This document shows, piece after piece, positions 35,914 to 47,574 of a stretch of 64,000 nucleotides of DNA. The notes beneath the pieces were generated by a model, which made no database searches, was not told the DNA's origin, and worked only from the letters and a program-made list of their open reading frames with translations. The DNA is from Panax quinquefolius (taxonomy: Eukaryota; Streptophyta; Magnoliopsida; Apiales; Araliaceae): NCBI GenBank assembly GCA_020205615.1, contig CM035168.1, forward strand, positions 129,962,795 through 130,026,794. Reading direction: 5' to 3'. The position numbers and the translations under genes were made by a program. Numbering within the stretch: the stretch's first letter is position 1; every line of letters starts with the position of its first letter.

Positions 35914-38376
35914 TGTGAGACCCAGATTTTATCAATAAAGATTTAAATTTTGTCAAAATAATTTTTTAATATTATGGTGTGAATTTAAGATAATATTATA
36001 GTTGTGGGTAGTATTTATAAATTTTGCAAAGTATCAAGTGGTTATATTATATTCGATTGGTCGGAGAATATTCGGTTTAGCGAGAATATTCGTATAACTA
36101 CTCAATCATTGGTGGACCCTAGCGAATGTAATTATTATCGAATTGAGAAAACGACAAAAATATTTTATTGAAATAACGGCGGAAGTTTTACTGTTTGATT
36201 CTTGTTGAACTACTTTCGGTAGTAAAAAATACAAGATGTCGTGTGGTTGCGTAGTAAGATACGGTATTGATTATTGATCTTTATGTGAAAGTCACTCAGG
36301 TTTGATTCCATTATTATCGATTATTAATATGAATTATTATAGCGATAATGACGTTTTGTTTTAATTATTATAGTGATAATGACATGTTGGTGGGAGGGAA
36401 CATCGATAATGGCGTTTTGTTTTATTAAGTAATAAAAGCGAAGCATCTTTTTATATAAAATAGAATCTTTTATTAAATTTATTCTATAAATAGAATATAT
36501 TATATTTTATTATGCGTAGTGTTGCGTAGTGTTTTGCGTAGTGTTTTTATAGTATTGCATAGTGTTTGCATAGTAAAATGTTTTTATATAAATAGAATAT
36601 ATTATATTTTATTTAAAAGATTTTCTTTTAAATATGGACCGTCGATTAAAGTAAATCAATCTGGACCGTTCTTGGATTAATTCTTATCATTCCATTTTCC
36701 TATAAATAGAAGCTCATTCCTTCATTATTTTCTTTACGAATTCATTGAAACTAGAGAGAGAAATTATAGAGAGAAGCTATAGAGAAAAATTATAGAAAGA
36801 AGAAGAGTATTCTCGCTACTTCACTACTTATATTCGGTTCTTTTACGGTAAGGGGTGTTATTCTTTCTTCTTGAAGAGAACTTTTGTTATTCCATTCATT
36901 ATTATTACATTGGAATAACTTTTGTAAAGTGGTATACCTATACATAACTTTAGTATATGCTGGCGTACCCTATACTTGGTGAAATCCTTATGTTATTCCA
37001 TTCATATTTATTACATTGGAATAACTTGTATACGCCATTTACCTATACTTGGTGACATTCTTCATTATTACATTGGAACATCTTATGCATGTTTTTTACA
37101 GGACTGGTTCCGCTCTTTATTATTCTGTTGGAACATCACATGCGTGTGTTTTACAGGACTGGTTCCGCCTTTATCATTCTGTTGGAATATCCTATCATGT
37201 GTTTTACACCGGATCTGGTTCCATTTTATTATTACATTGGAATATCCTGCGGTGTGAATTTCACCGACACCGGTTCCGTTATTATTATTACATTGGAATA
37301 ACTCATACATCTATGCAATCTGCATGCGTGGTGATTTCTTTTGTTATTCCATTCTTTATTATACCCAAATTGGTTAAAACTTTGACTTCTATACTCCATG
37401 AAATTAGTGGAATATCCTTGATATTTGCGTTTCATCCATATCTTTTCATGAAAATATTCTTCCGATCATTCTTGAATTTTACTCTACAAAACAATATCAT
37501 GTTGACAATTTGGGCGTTAATAATTCATGGATTAAATAATTCTTGAACTTGTTTTATTGAATTATTATGTCATTGTCATCATCCTCATGATATATCATGT
37601 TATCTTTGGCTTACGTCGTATAGATGAACTTAGTATGATTATGACCGAGGATCATTCGGTATAATCATGGCTTGTTATAAATGATGTGATAAAAGTCCTC
37701 GGTGGGCACGTAATGCACGATGATGGATAGTTTTTGGTATGATTATGACCGAGGGGTGATTCGGTATAGTCATGACCATTGATAATTTGATGAAAATCCT
37801 TGGCCAGTGATACGAGAAATGATTAGATGTGGTGGTTTATTTATTAAAATTTGAGTCTCGTGATAAAAATTGATGAAAACCTTTTAAAACCTAAAAGATA
37901 GTAGACTTTATTTTCTACTTGACTCTTTTAATGGATTGCATATTCATTTGCAGCTTAAACTAGTTGTCTATTGTATTTTATCGGTTTAACATTTGTTTGA
38001 AGGCTAATGATAATTTATTACGCATTATCTTAGTCATAATATTTCTTCTTGGGCTAGTTGAGCTCACCTTTCTTTCTTTTCATCGCTCTTGGTGAAATGA
38101 GAACATAAATTTGGAGCCGAGTCGGGAACAGAGTAATGGTCCGGAGGATAGCATTAGTAGTCCTCACTTTATTACGTGAAATAGTGTGATAATAGTTGTA
38201 ATGAGGACTCCTTTTGAGTTTGTATAATATCTAGTAGACAATATTTGTATTCAAACTCACGGTTTATGTCGTATTGTATTACCACGCAGTTATATTAATA
38301 AGTTGTATTTGAATTTATGTACCATGTAAGTGGCGACCCAAGATGGGTGGCGTATACCTAATTTTGGGGCATCACG
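35914..38376 (+). repeat. 3' LTR of element A3
   Basis: Starts TGTGAGACCC and ends GGGGCATCACG (last base changed from A). TATA box at 36701-36708. GCATAGT/GCGTAGT array at 36512-36575. TTGGAACATCC array at 36885-37310; the frames at 36976-37546 are artefacts of this array. Confidence 0.9.
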
Positions 38377-38381
38377 GTCTT

Positions 38382-38960
38382 AATAAATCTTCAAGAGTTT
38401 GAATAGTCCTTTCGATTGTCCGTCCGCTTTGAGGATGGTATCGCCGAATCAATCGTAGATCCGTGCCCATAGCTTTTTGCAAGCTAACCCAAAATCTTGA
38501 AGTGAATCTTGGGTCACGATCCGAAACTATGGATACAGGCATGCCATACGAACTCTCACAATCTCATTCACGTCATATACTAGCAAGACGTTCAAGTGAA
38601 TAAGTCTCCGTGTCGGCAAGAAATGAAGCGGACTTGGTTAATCTATCAACAATAACCCAAATAGCATTGATGCCACGAGAAACCGTAGGAAGACCATAAC
38701 GAAATCCATGGTAATGTGTTCCCACTTCCATTTCGAATCTCAAGTGGTTGCAACGGACCCTTAGGTACCGGATGCTCGCCTTTACACGTTGACAAGTTAA
38801 ACACATTGAGATAAACTTTGCAATCTCTCTTCATATTGTTCCACCAAAATGTATGTCAAGATCACGATACATTTTAGTACTTCCGTGATGGATTGCAAAT
38901 GGTGTATATTGTGTGCCTCCATCATAATCTTGTACTTCAAATCGTAGTCGTTAGGAACAC
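38382..38960 (-). pseudogene. Element C integrase, central part
   Basis: The minus strand reads CLTCQRVKA (zinc-binding Cys pair, about 38780-38806), then KWEHITMDF in another frame, then AIWVIVDRLTKSASFL (about 38625-38670) and YSLERLASIY. These are signature stretches of gypsy integrase: the HHCC domain followed by the first catalytic Asp and the following strand. Integrase joins the cDNA to the host genome. At least two frame changes occur within 250 bp. The remaining part of the catalytic core should continue into 19992-20742, the two halves being separated by element A3. Confidence 0.82.
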
Positions 38961-39500
38961 AAAGTCTAGAGTGGACTCAAGTATTCCTTCTTCATCAATT
39001 CTCGCCCGAAGCTCCTTCTTGTACTTTCTTCTTCATACGCATCATTTCCGGGTCGGTGGCTTGAAGCGACCTTAACTTTTTCTATTAAAGTTGGCTCTGT
39101 CGTATACTTGACATCATCGCTTTTCGTTCGCATATGATCTTCTACTCAACGCGTCATTACCACGCTTCGCTTTTCAGGATGGTATTGAATAGTGTGGTCG
39201 TAGTCTTTCAATAGCTCGAGCCAACGTCGTTGTCGCGTGTTGAGTTCTTTTTTGAGTGAAGAAATATTTAAGGCTTTTATGGTGCGAATATATCTCCACT
39301 TTCTCCCCATATAGATAGTACCTCCATATCTTTAAGCGCTTGGCAACGATCACTTAACTCTAGATCATGAGTAGGATAATTCCTCTCATACTCTTTAAGT
39401 TGTCGCGCGGCATAAAGGCTATGACTTTCCCACGTTGCATGAGAACACATCCTAACCTTTGCTCAAGCATCATTTAGATAACAAATCCATCCGAACTAGA
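38961..39500 (-). pseudogene. Element C RNase H/linker region
   Basis: Lies between the recognisable reverse transcriptase and integrase, where gypsy elements carry RNase H. Only short matching segments can be read on the minus strand and the frame is broken repeatedly, so the call rests mainly on position. RNase H would degrade the RNA strand during cDNA synthesis. Confidence 0.5.
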
Positions 39501-40490
39501 TGGTATTGTTAGAGCAGTCTTAGAAATAAGTCTCTTCTTAAGCTCTTGGAAACTCTTCTCGCATTCTTCACTCCAAACGAATTTTGTATCCTTCCGAAGT
39601 TAGGAAGTTAATGGAGTAGCGATTCGAGAAAACCCTTCCACGAATCTCCGATAATAACCAAATAAGCCCAAAAGCTACGTCTTGATCAATCGACTTGGTT
39701 GCTCTAACTTTGTATTGCTTCAATCTTCACGGATCAACGGATACTCCATGTTTCGACACCATCGTGCCCAAGGAATGCTACTTCCTCGAGCCGAACTCGC
39801 ATTTCTTCAATTTGGCATATAGTTTGTTTTCACGAAGCCTTTGGAGTACCAAACTTCAAATGGTGCTCATGATCTTCACGACTTTTGGAATATATAAGGA
39901 TGTCATCAATAAAGACAACAACGAACCCATCCAAATATTCCTTGAATACTCGGTTCATCATATCCATGAAAGCCGCGGAGCATTAGTCAATCCGAAAGAC
40001 ATGACTAAGAATTCATAATGCCCATACCGAGTTCGAAGGCGGTCTTTGGAATATCCTCTGTTCTAATCTTGGTGATGATATCCGGAATCGAAGATCGATT
40101 TTGAAAAGAATTGTGCCCTCACAAATCGGGTCAAACAAGTCATCAATCACGAGGTGTAGGATACCTATTCTTGATGGTGACATGGTTCAATTCCGATAGT
40201 CGATACAAAAAGTCGCATACTCCCGTCTTTCTTCTTTACAAATAAAAGCAGGAGCACCCCAAGGAGATGTACTAGGGATTTAATGAAACCGGCGTCCAAC
40301 AATTCACGTAGTTGGACCTTTAACTCCTGAAGTTCAATAGGAGCCATTCGATATGGGGTTTTAGAAATGGGCTTTGTACAGGGTTCAAGATCGAATAAAG
40401 AATTCAACTTCACGTTACGGGGGTAGGCCAAGAGTTCTTCTTGAAATCGTCGGAAAGTCAATAACAACAGGAATATTATTCAAATTTGAC
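39500..40490 (-). pseudogene. Element C reverse transcriptase
   Basis: The minus strand from about 40467 reads the RT N-terminal signature APIELQELKVQLRELLDAGFI, with PISKTPYRMAP just before it and FVKKKDGSMRL after it. The frame then shifts by one base at about 40200. The catalytic box reads [10 protein letters not shown], with FIDD at 39902-39913, so both catalytic Asp residues remain. The gap between signatures is the usual palm/fingers length. RT copies the element RNA into DNA. The frame breaks are small indels near homopolymers or C/G sites, so either recent decay or assembly error is possible. Confidence 0.88.
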
Positions 40491-40608
40491 GTGTCTTTAT
40501 TCAAATCCATAACATGGGCTAAGAAAGCTTGACATCCGTTTTTCAATAAACGAATAGCTTTATGATTAGATATGATGGTGATTGATTTTAATGGTTTAGT
40601 TGCTTGAA

Positions 40609-41180
40609 TTAAATGACAAAAGGTTGGTTAGGAATATGAAAACTAACAACCTTACGAAAACAATCAATTTTGGCGTGATGAGTAGTTAACCAATCAATCC
40701 CTAAAATCACATCAAAAGCAAGTATCTTTAAAGAGATAAGGTCAACGGGTGAAGTAATGGTGCCAACTTGAATCAAACAAGATTTATAAGCAAAGGATGT
40801 GATGAAAGTTTCTCCTAACGGAGTTTCCACGAGATAGGTCAAAGTCTAATTTCTCCTGAGTCAAGTTTAAGCGTTGAGCACAAGCAAGAGAGATAAATGA
40901 ATGGGTAGCCGGTATCAAGTAAGGTATAAACTTGCAAGAATTTATAAATAAACTTACCCGTGATCACCTCGTTTGGGTTCCTCGCATTTTGACCGATCCA
41001 ACAAACGCTTTTCCTAATCGTTGACTTTTGACTTTTACGACGATCTTTTGAGTCACCGTCCCCCATTGAACTAGGTTTCATTCTGCAGCATGATCTCGGC
41101 GATATGTCCTTCCTTTCCACAATTATAGCATACCTTGAACTATTGTGGACGGTTTGGGTGATATGTCCCTCTTTCCGCAT
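40609..41180 (-). pseudogene. Element C Gag zinc knuckle and aspartic protease
   Basis: From 41180 leftward a zinc-knuckle segment (RKEGHIT, then ERKDISPRSC) is followed by a linker and by the protease active site LLDTG (DTG codons at 40908-40916). After a frame change near 40840 the next frame (40842-40609) gives ETPLGETF and ILGIDWLTTHHAKIDC, the C-terminal half typical of gypsy proteases. The protease cuts Gag-Pol in the particle. Apart from the single frame change the domain looks complete. Confidence 0.85.
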
Positions 41181-41329
41181 TTATAGCTTATATGACCAGG
41201 TGGTCGTTCTCCTCCTTAGAACCCGATTCTTCTTAAACCTTCGTCTTCATATAATCGTTATTAAATCTCCTCTTTTAAAATCTCCTCCCGACTCGCTTCT
41301 TCTATTTTCATGGCCATGATTACCACCAG

Positions 41330-42178
41330 AGTGGTTACCATTTTTTCCGTCTGCTTTTTCTCCGTTTGGTTATCATTATTACATTGGTGATTTATCTCTG
41401 CACGATCCTGGTTGTGGTCCCTCGGTTGGTAGTACTCGTTATCTCGCTTCTAATAATTGAGCCACATTTATAACATCCGAATAGAGAGAAGTTTATGAGA
41501 AATGAGATATCTTTGGCGTATCTTGGGTTTCAAACCTCTAAGAAACATCCGCGTCATAATGCGTTCCTCATTCTCCACCAAATGAGGTGCAAACACGGAT
41601 AACTCTATGAAACTTTGCCTCATCTTTGAGACACCGCCGTGTTGTTTTGCTCTAATCTGATGAACTCCACTTCCTTCATACGACGAACACTTTCGGAAAG
41701 TATTTGTCATTAAATAGTTCTGAAACGTTTCCCGAGACACTTTGAAATTGGTGGATGGAGTGGTACGCTTCTGACTCTCCACCAATGATCTCGCTTTCGC
41801 CACGCGGAATATAATGGTGGCGAATGGAACCTTCTGTTCTCCGTGCATCCCAAGACATCGAATATCTTGGTAATTTGTTTGACCCATGTTTTCGCCATGA
41901 TCGGATCGGCTTTCCCTTAAATTCTGGTGGTCCCACTCTTTGAATCGCTTGGGCAGACGACAACCCGTGAATTGCTATCATTTCCTCCAGTATTTTGAAC
42001 ACGAGTCTCCTCGTGCGATTTTTGCATGAACTATAGCTTTCTAAACATCCCCTCGTTCATCATCTCGATTGGTGTTGTTCACGGAGGGACATTGTCGGTC
42101 TGTTACGTTCTCCTCGTTGGTGAGTCTGAGCGTCTCCACCTGGTCTCATTTCCATTGTTAATATTCTCGATTCGACAT
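41330..42178 (-). pseudogene. Element C Gag (capsid-like) region
   Basis: The start ATG is at 42178, in the context conserved with A and B. Overlapping broken frames (42002-41676, 41898-41710, 41887-41468) carry gypsy Gag signatures: GPPEFKGKP, WVKQITKIFDVLGC, ETFQNY, FIELSVFAPHLV and NEER followed by LRGLKPKIRQR. This is the retrotransposon Gag domain that builds the virus-like particle and that A elements lack. At least three frame changes were seen. Confidence 0.85.
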
Positions 42179-42349
42179 TCTCAAATCTGATATCATAAAA
42201 CAAGGGTTAATTAAGGAAATCAATATATCACATAATATCCTTATATCTTGACCATTAAAAAAATAAATAAGCTTAGGTAGGACACACTTAGCGAAGGATT
42301 TACTCGTCTCTCCCTCCTAGTTCAATTCCCCGATCTCATGGGAGATCAT

Positions 42350-42369
42350 ATCCCTAAGCTCGATACAAT
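42350..42369 (-). other. Primer-binding site of element C
   Basis: On the minus strand, directly after the 5' LTR, the sequence reads GATTGTATCGAGCTTAGGG, a variant of TGGTATCAGAGC with the CAG shortened and one neighbouring change. It marks the left end of the 5' LTR. Confidence 0.75.
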
Positions 42370-44983
42370 CATGACGCCCCAAAATAGGTATACATCACCT
42401 ATTACGAGTTGTCAATACATGGCATGCGAAATAACTACAACTTTATTATTACAACAAGAAAAGCTGTGAGTTTGAATACAAATATTATCTTCTGATAATA
42501 TCTATACTCAAATAAATCCTCATCACATTTATTGATACATTATTTTACAAAAATGGTGAGGACTACTAAACAATCCTTTCTAAAACCTTCATTCCATACC
42601 CCAGGCTAAATACTTTCGCTATATTCTCACCTCCACGAGAAGAAAAATGGAACAAAAAGGAAAAGGGTGAGCTCAACTAGCCCAATAAAGAATATTATGA
42701 CTAAGATAATATACAACAAATTACCGTTAGTCTTCAACAGGAAAAATCTAATAGAATACAATAGACAACAAATTTTAAATCAATATTCGCAATTGAAATA
42801 ATAATTCATTAGAAGAGTTAAGTAGAGAATGCAAACTACTATCTTCTATGTATGAATTTAAAAGTTCATCGTCATCTTTTATCCTCATAACATCAATCAA
42901 TATACATCTGAAATCAAATATTCATCTTTTGCACTACTGGCCAAAGATATTCTTGAGAATCATTCATCTTTTGCTACTCAGGGCCAAAGATATTCAATAA
43001 TATCATCATTTAAGGTGAGGATGATGAAAATATTTTTTAAAAGCGAAATCGATTGAAACAAAATGACAAGGATTAAGGATTAAGGATTCGTACTTTGTTT
43101 TATCCATGTTCAAAAATACCTCAAAAATAATTATAGTGGTGTAAAATTCAAGAATGATCAAAACATGGATACAATCAAAGCTAGTATCCGAATAGATATT
43201 TTGGACAAAAAGAAGAAATTTTATTTTTCGAATTGAATAGTGCAGATATCGTGAATAGTCCGTGTATACGTGAATAAGTAACTCAAACACCAAAAGATAG
43301 AAATTCCACAAAAAACATCTTCACGCTTCATGAATAGTACTTTGAATAAGTAACTCGTGAATAAGAACTCGTGAATAGTAACTCATGAATAAAGTAACCC
43401 CGACATGAAAAAGTTCCAAATTTGATAAAAAGTTCCAACCAATATTTCAAACATAGTGATATTGAAGAAATAATATCATTTGAGAAGAAAATAACATCCA
43501 CTTACCTCGAAAAGATTAGTACTTCAATTTGGAATCTAAGGGTATAGTCTTTGAAGGAACTTGCACCGTCTAACAATACTCAAAGTATACTCACAAGAAT
43601 ACGCTCAATATATCGAGAGAGAAATAGAGAGAAACTTGGGTTTAAAGTGTGTTTTTCAATTCTAACCTAAGCACCTATTTATAGGAAAATGCTTAACACC
43701 AAAAGCGAAAATTGAATATAATATTAATATATTTTTCACATTTTCTTTAGCCCACCTTAGACAACTGATCTCAGCCCATTTGAATCACATGTGAGGCCAA
43801 CTTAGTTGCAAAAACGTTTTTCTCAAAATAATTAACTAAAACTCCCAAAAATTAATTATTTGGAACTTGAACTTGATAATTCATAATAAATAGCCCTTTC
43901 ATCAGAAAATTCGAATCTCGCGAGTTTTATAGGAAATTCAATTCTCTACAACTTTGCAGAAGAAAGTTTTTCCAAATTCCAAATAGAAATTGACCGAAAT
44001 TCACAAACGAAGCGATTTTACGGCTATAATCAAATTTCTATTAATAATTGTGTCCACCAACACACAAAACATGTATTAAACATTTAATGCCACAAAAATA
44101 CTCTTCCTCCTCATATACTCATATATCCCACATTCATTGTAAAAATATCATCGTTAATATATTATTAAAATAATATATTTAAATGAATTATTTTATCGTA
44201 AAAAAGATAAAATATTAATTTTCAACAATTGTCACATTAAAAATTTTCTCCATCTATATCCTCATAAAATTAATATTTTCCTCATCATATAAATCAATAA
44301 TTAATTATTCATAAATAATATTACGAGAATCACATTATTGACAACCGTGCGGGTTCTCCAGGATAAAGGGGGGCTTTCAATAAAATTTCTTCTTCTTTGC
44401 GCAATTAGGTGACCAAACCTCTCCTTGATGTAAACTTTCTAGACATTGCCAATAATGTTATCTAATAATATTATTCGGATAATATGAATTATTGCTTCGA
44501 TAATGAAAAATACGTAAATGACAATTATTGAAACAATGAAGAATATAAAATATCAACGCAAAGAATTATTAACTCAATAAAATCTTTGACGAGTAATTAC
44601 TGTAACCATTATTGAGTAGTCCTTCTACGTAAGAATCAATAATTGGTGCAATACTGGTGTGGTTTTAACCAATTTGGGTATTTTAACATGATTAATCTGT
44701 AATAACCACGCCTTTATTTTTAAACAACTTATATTTGTCGTTTTCTTCATCCAATCGCTTTAAGTTATGGGGGCCCATACATTATGTCAAATGCGATAAA
44801 TGAATATATTCCGACAAAGATCTAATATTCTCCGCCAACAATGAATATTTTATAACCACTTGCTTATTTTGAAATATTTGCGTATTTTACCCCTAACTAT
44901 CCACATTAATCAAATCAACCCTTACTTATTTCAAAATAATAAATAGAAAATTAAATTTCATTAATAATAAGTTGGGGTCTTCA
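42370..44983 (-). repeat. 5' LTR of element C
   Basis: Starts 'catgacgcccc' (expected TGTGACGCCCC) and ends GGGGTCTTCA (expected GGGGTCTTACA). TATA box (minus) at 43676-43683. AATAGTAACTC array at 43325-43400. Very similar to 17277-19991. Confidence 0.85.
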
Positions 44984-45319
44984 ACGCTAGCAGATTCTTA
45001 TTTTTTTACTACTACTAGGGTAGTTCAACGGTATTAATGGTAAAACATCCGTAGTTATTTCCAAAAAATATTTTTGTCGTTTTCTAACTACGACAAGATT
45101 TACATTAATGGGGTCCACCAATGATTGTCTTAGGCGTCACGGATATTTTCGACAAAAAGAATATTTTTCGACCAAACGAATATTTATAACAACTTTCATA
45201 CTTTGCAAAATTTTTAAATACTACCCATAACTATAACACTATCTCAAATCCTCACCATAATATAAAAAAAAATATTTCGAGAAATTTAAATCTTTATTTA
45301 TAAAATCTGGGGTCTCACA

Positions 45320-46220
45320 CTACTGCTATCATCGCTTATTTCAATAATTTGGCGTTTGTTCTGCCCTTTGTTTTTTGTTGGTATAGATCTGCAAATAAAT
45401 GAAAAAACATAAAATTTTAAAAATAACATGCAAAATAGGAAGAATATATTAGTTAAAAAAACAAACTAATTACTTTACCTGATATCCATTATTTAGTATT
45501 TTGTATGATATTGTTTGTGTATTGGGTTTTTTGTTTATGTGATAGTAGTATTTATAGGTTTTTTTATATTTAATGAGTATTTTTTTTTGTCATCAATTCT
45601 TATCCGTTATATGTTACCAATTTTAATATTTATGGCTATAGTGAGTGTTGTCTTTTGGATTGTCTATTGATTTAACTCTGTATCTTGATTGTAATGCAAT
45701 GTTGTATAGCATGAATCCGTGTGACAGTTTTGAAGATGAAAAAAAGAAAAGAAAAACTATTGAATTGGAAGAGGCAACTGAATTAATGGTTTTCTGTTAT
45801 GTATTAATGGTTAATATTATGTATTAATGGCTAATATCAATTGTATATGAGATTTTAATTGATTAAAATTGGGTTGTATGTGGGATTTCAATTGATTAAA
45901 ATTGGGTGTGTTAATTAATTAATTGATTTGAAATTAATTGAGTTTATTGAGTTTCTGTTGGAAATCAAATTGGAAGACAGATTAATTACTTGATTTTTAA
46001 CAGCCAGATTAATTAATTGATTTGAAATTGATTGAGTTGGAGGATAGATTATGAAATTAATTGAGTTTATGTTGGAAATCAAATTGGAAGATAAATTAAT
46101 TAATTGATTTTTAACTATGTTAAAAATCAAATTGATTCCAATTGATTAAAATTGGACGTGTTTGGAAGCCAGATTAATTAATTGATTTGAAATTGATTGA
46201 GTTGGAGGATAGGTTGTGAT
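45320..46220 (-). repeat. Rest of exon remnant and an ATTAATTAATTGATTT repeat cluster
   Basis: 45320-45475 continues the second copy of the coiled-coil exon, including an acceptor-like TTTGCAG on the minus strand near 45390. At 45840-46215 two phrases repeat: 'gattaattaattgatttgaa' (about 46013 and 46173) and 'ttggaaatcaaattggaaga' (about 45957 and 46073). The repeats look like an interrupted tandem duplication. The short open frames here are low-complexity. Confidence 0.6.
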
Positions 46221-47574
46221 GTATTTATATATAAGGATTGATAAGGATTGATGAGGGGATGTTTTTAAATGTGTTTGAATGAGCAGTTTGTTTGCTCGCG
46301 GGGAAGATGGGCCGGTACGTTGGTCGGAGAGGGTTTGGAAACAGTGGAGGGTGATGATGAGTTTTGGAGGAGGGAATTTTCAGATTGGTGAGGTGAATCG
46401 GAGATTTGAGACAGGCAAGTTTTGATTGGAGGATTTGCCACCGGCGGTGAAGGATTTTATGGAGAGAGAACTGGGGAGGAGCTTTGATTATATAGATTGA
46501 TTTAAAATGGTTATTATAATTTTGGCCAGAGCAGCAGCAGCTATTTATATTTTACATTTATAATTTGCTAGAAATTTATTTTTAGTGCCACATGTCAACT
46601 GTCTTGACAGATGGACACATGTCATGCCACTTTAACCATTAGAGTTGAAAGGTTTTTTTTTTTGTAAAATAAAATAAGCTCTCGAGTTATATTAAAATAT
46701 ATATATATATATATATAATTCAAAAAAAAAAAGAGAGTCTAATCTTTTAATATAAATGATTGTATAATAACTAAATTAAGATAACAAAGTTAAAAACATT
46801 ATTTCATTTTATGTTACTAATAAAAATTAAAACTACTTATTTAAAAATTTAAAAAATAGTAAATAGAACTCAAATTCCATTCTGCCTCAATTTGTTCACT
46901 TTCAGCTCACGTTAATAAACACGCGTAAGATTTTTCGTCCAAAGAATCGTCAGCCCACAATAGTGGTCTTTCTCTCTTGGGAACAAAGATTATTACTACT
47001 ACTTTTTTTCCTACTAAAATCGAAATTGGGTGGTTAGGAGGGTAGATCTGGGTTAGTGGTGGAGGTTAGAGAGAGAAGATGATAAAATGAAGTGCAAAAG
47101 ATGGTGCACTTGACTGACCGACTGACTGTTGTTACAAATTGGACACAAAATAATGAGCTGAGCTGAGCTGAGCTTGGTTCAGAATATAGGGTACACCACC
47201 ATTACTAAATTCAGCAAACCTAATTATAGACATATAAAGTGGACGAAATTATGCTACCATGAAACCCTTCTTAATGTGTTTAGGCAACTCCATCCAATCC
47301 ATATAAGTGCAACGATCCCTTCTACTTTTCTTTTCTTTTCTTTTGTTTTTTGGCAACACTAGATTATTAGTATAATAATAATAATAATTCTAAATAAATA
47401 TTGTATTAAGGTAAAAGGGAAAAAAAAAGGTTTAGAAACGCCCTAGAAGCTTCCTTAGCTACGCACGACACCCATCCGGCACATGCTTCTACACTTTGGT
47501 CTGAACTTAAATATAAATCAATTACAATTACAATTAGTCAGCTGTTGACAAGGCCGCCACCAGTTGTCTTGATC
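46221..47574. other. Intergenic spacer between the nest and the HSF gene
   Basis: No supported gene. 46270-46490 is less AT-rich and could be a degraded first exon on the minus strand, but no domain is recognisable. 46698-46717 is a short (TA)n tract. 47155-47175 is a (GAGCT)n run of about four units. The 3' UTR of the HSF gene should lie in 47400-47574. Confidence 0.45.

Larger units (their letters stand above)
20743..38376 (+). mobile_element. Non-autonomous gypsy-type element A3, interrupted by element B
   Basis: Inserted into the pol of element C with a GTCTT duplication at both ends (20738-20742 and 38377-38381). The 5' LTR is 20743-23197 and the 3' LTR 35914-38376. The interior is 23198-26413 plus about 35455-35913. 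Without element B it is about 8.6 kb and has the same structure as A1: truncated gag, protease remnant, non-coding block, 57-bp array, polypurine tract. No polymerase or integrase was found. Confidence 0.88.
17277..44983 (-). mobile_element. Ty3/gypsy element C with gag-pol remnants, interrupted by element A3
   Basis: On the minus strand the order is 5' LTR (about 42370-44983), primer site, gag, protease, reverse transcriptase, RNase H region, integrase, polypurine tract and 3' LTR (17277-19991). The integrase region is cut between 38382 and 20742 by element A3. Removing A3 leaves an element of about 10 kb. The PR-RT-RH-IN order is that of Ty3/gypsy elements. The integrase C-terminal GKRGKLNPRFIGPF-like region and the ending with EExTW are chromovirus-like, probably Tekay/Del type. 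The two LTRs are very similar by eye, suggesting a fairly recent insertion. A clean target duplication was not readable at its ends (CAGCG left, ACGCT right). Confidence 0.85.
6228..45319 (-). mobile_element. Solo LTR 'D' (A-like), split into three pieces by nested insertions
   Basis: The LTR itself consists of 6228-8565, about 17031-17276 and about 44984-45319, roughly 2.9 kb once insertions and target duplications are removed. It starts TGTGACGCCCCC and ends GGGGTCTCACA, the reverse complement of the A-type LTR ends. It is flanked by TTACT (6223-6227) and CTACT (45320-45324), a near-perfect 5-bp duplication. The flanking host sequence is continuous across it (the coiled-coil exon copy), and no interior is attached. 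That is the signature of LTR-LTR recombination leaving a solo LTR. A TATA box (TATAAATA on the minus strand) lies at 8043-8050. Everything else between the outer coordinates inserted later. Confidence 0.8.

Noticed and set aside
17277..44983. A 5-bp target duplication for element C
   Set aside because: CAGCG (left) and ACGCT (right) do not match, and the right LTR end itself is altered; collinearity of LTR D across the site is better evidence for the insertion.
45645..45827. 60-codon plus-strand ORF after the exon remnant
   Set aside because: It is AT-rich and short, with no recognisable domain or conserved context.
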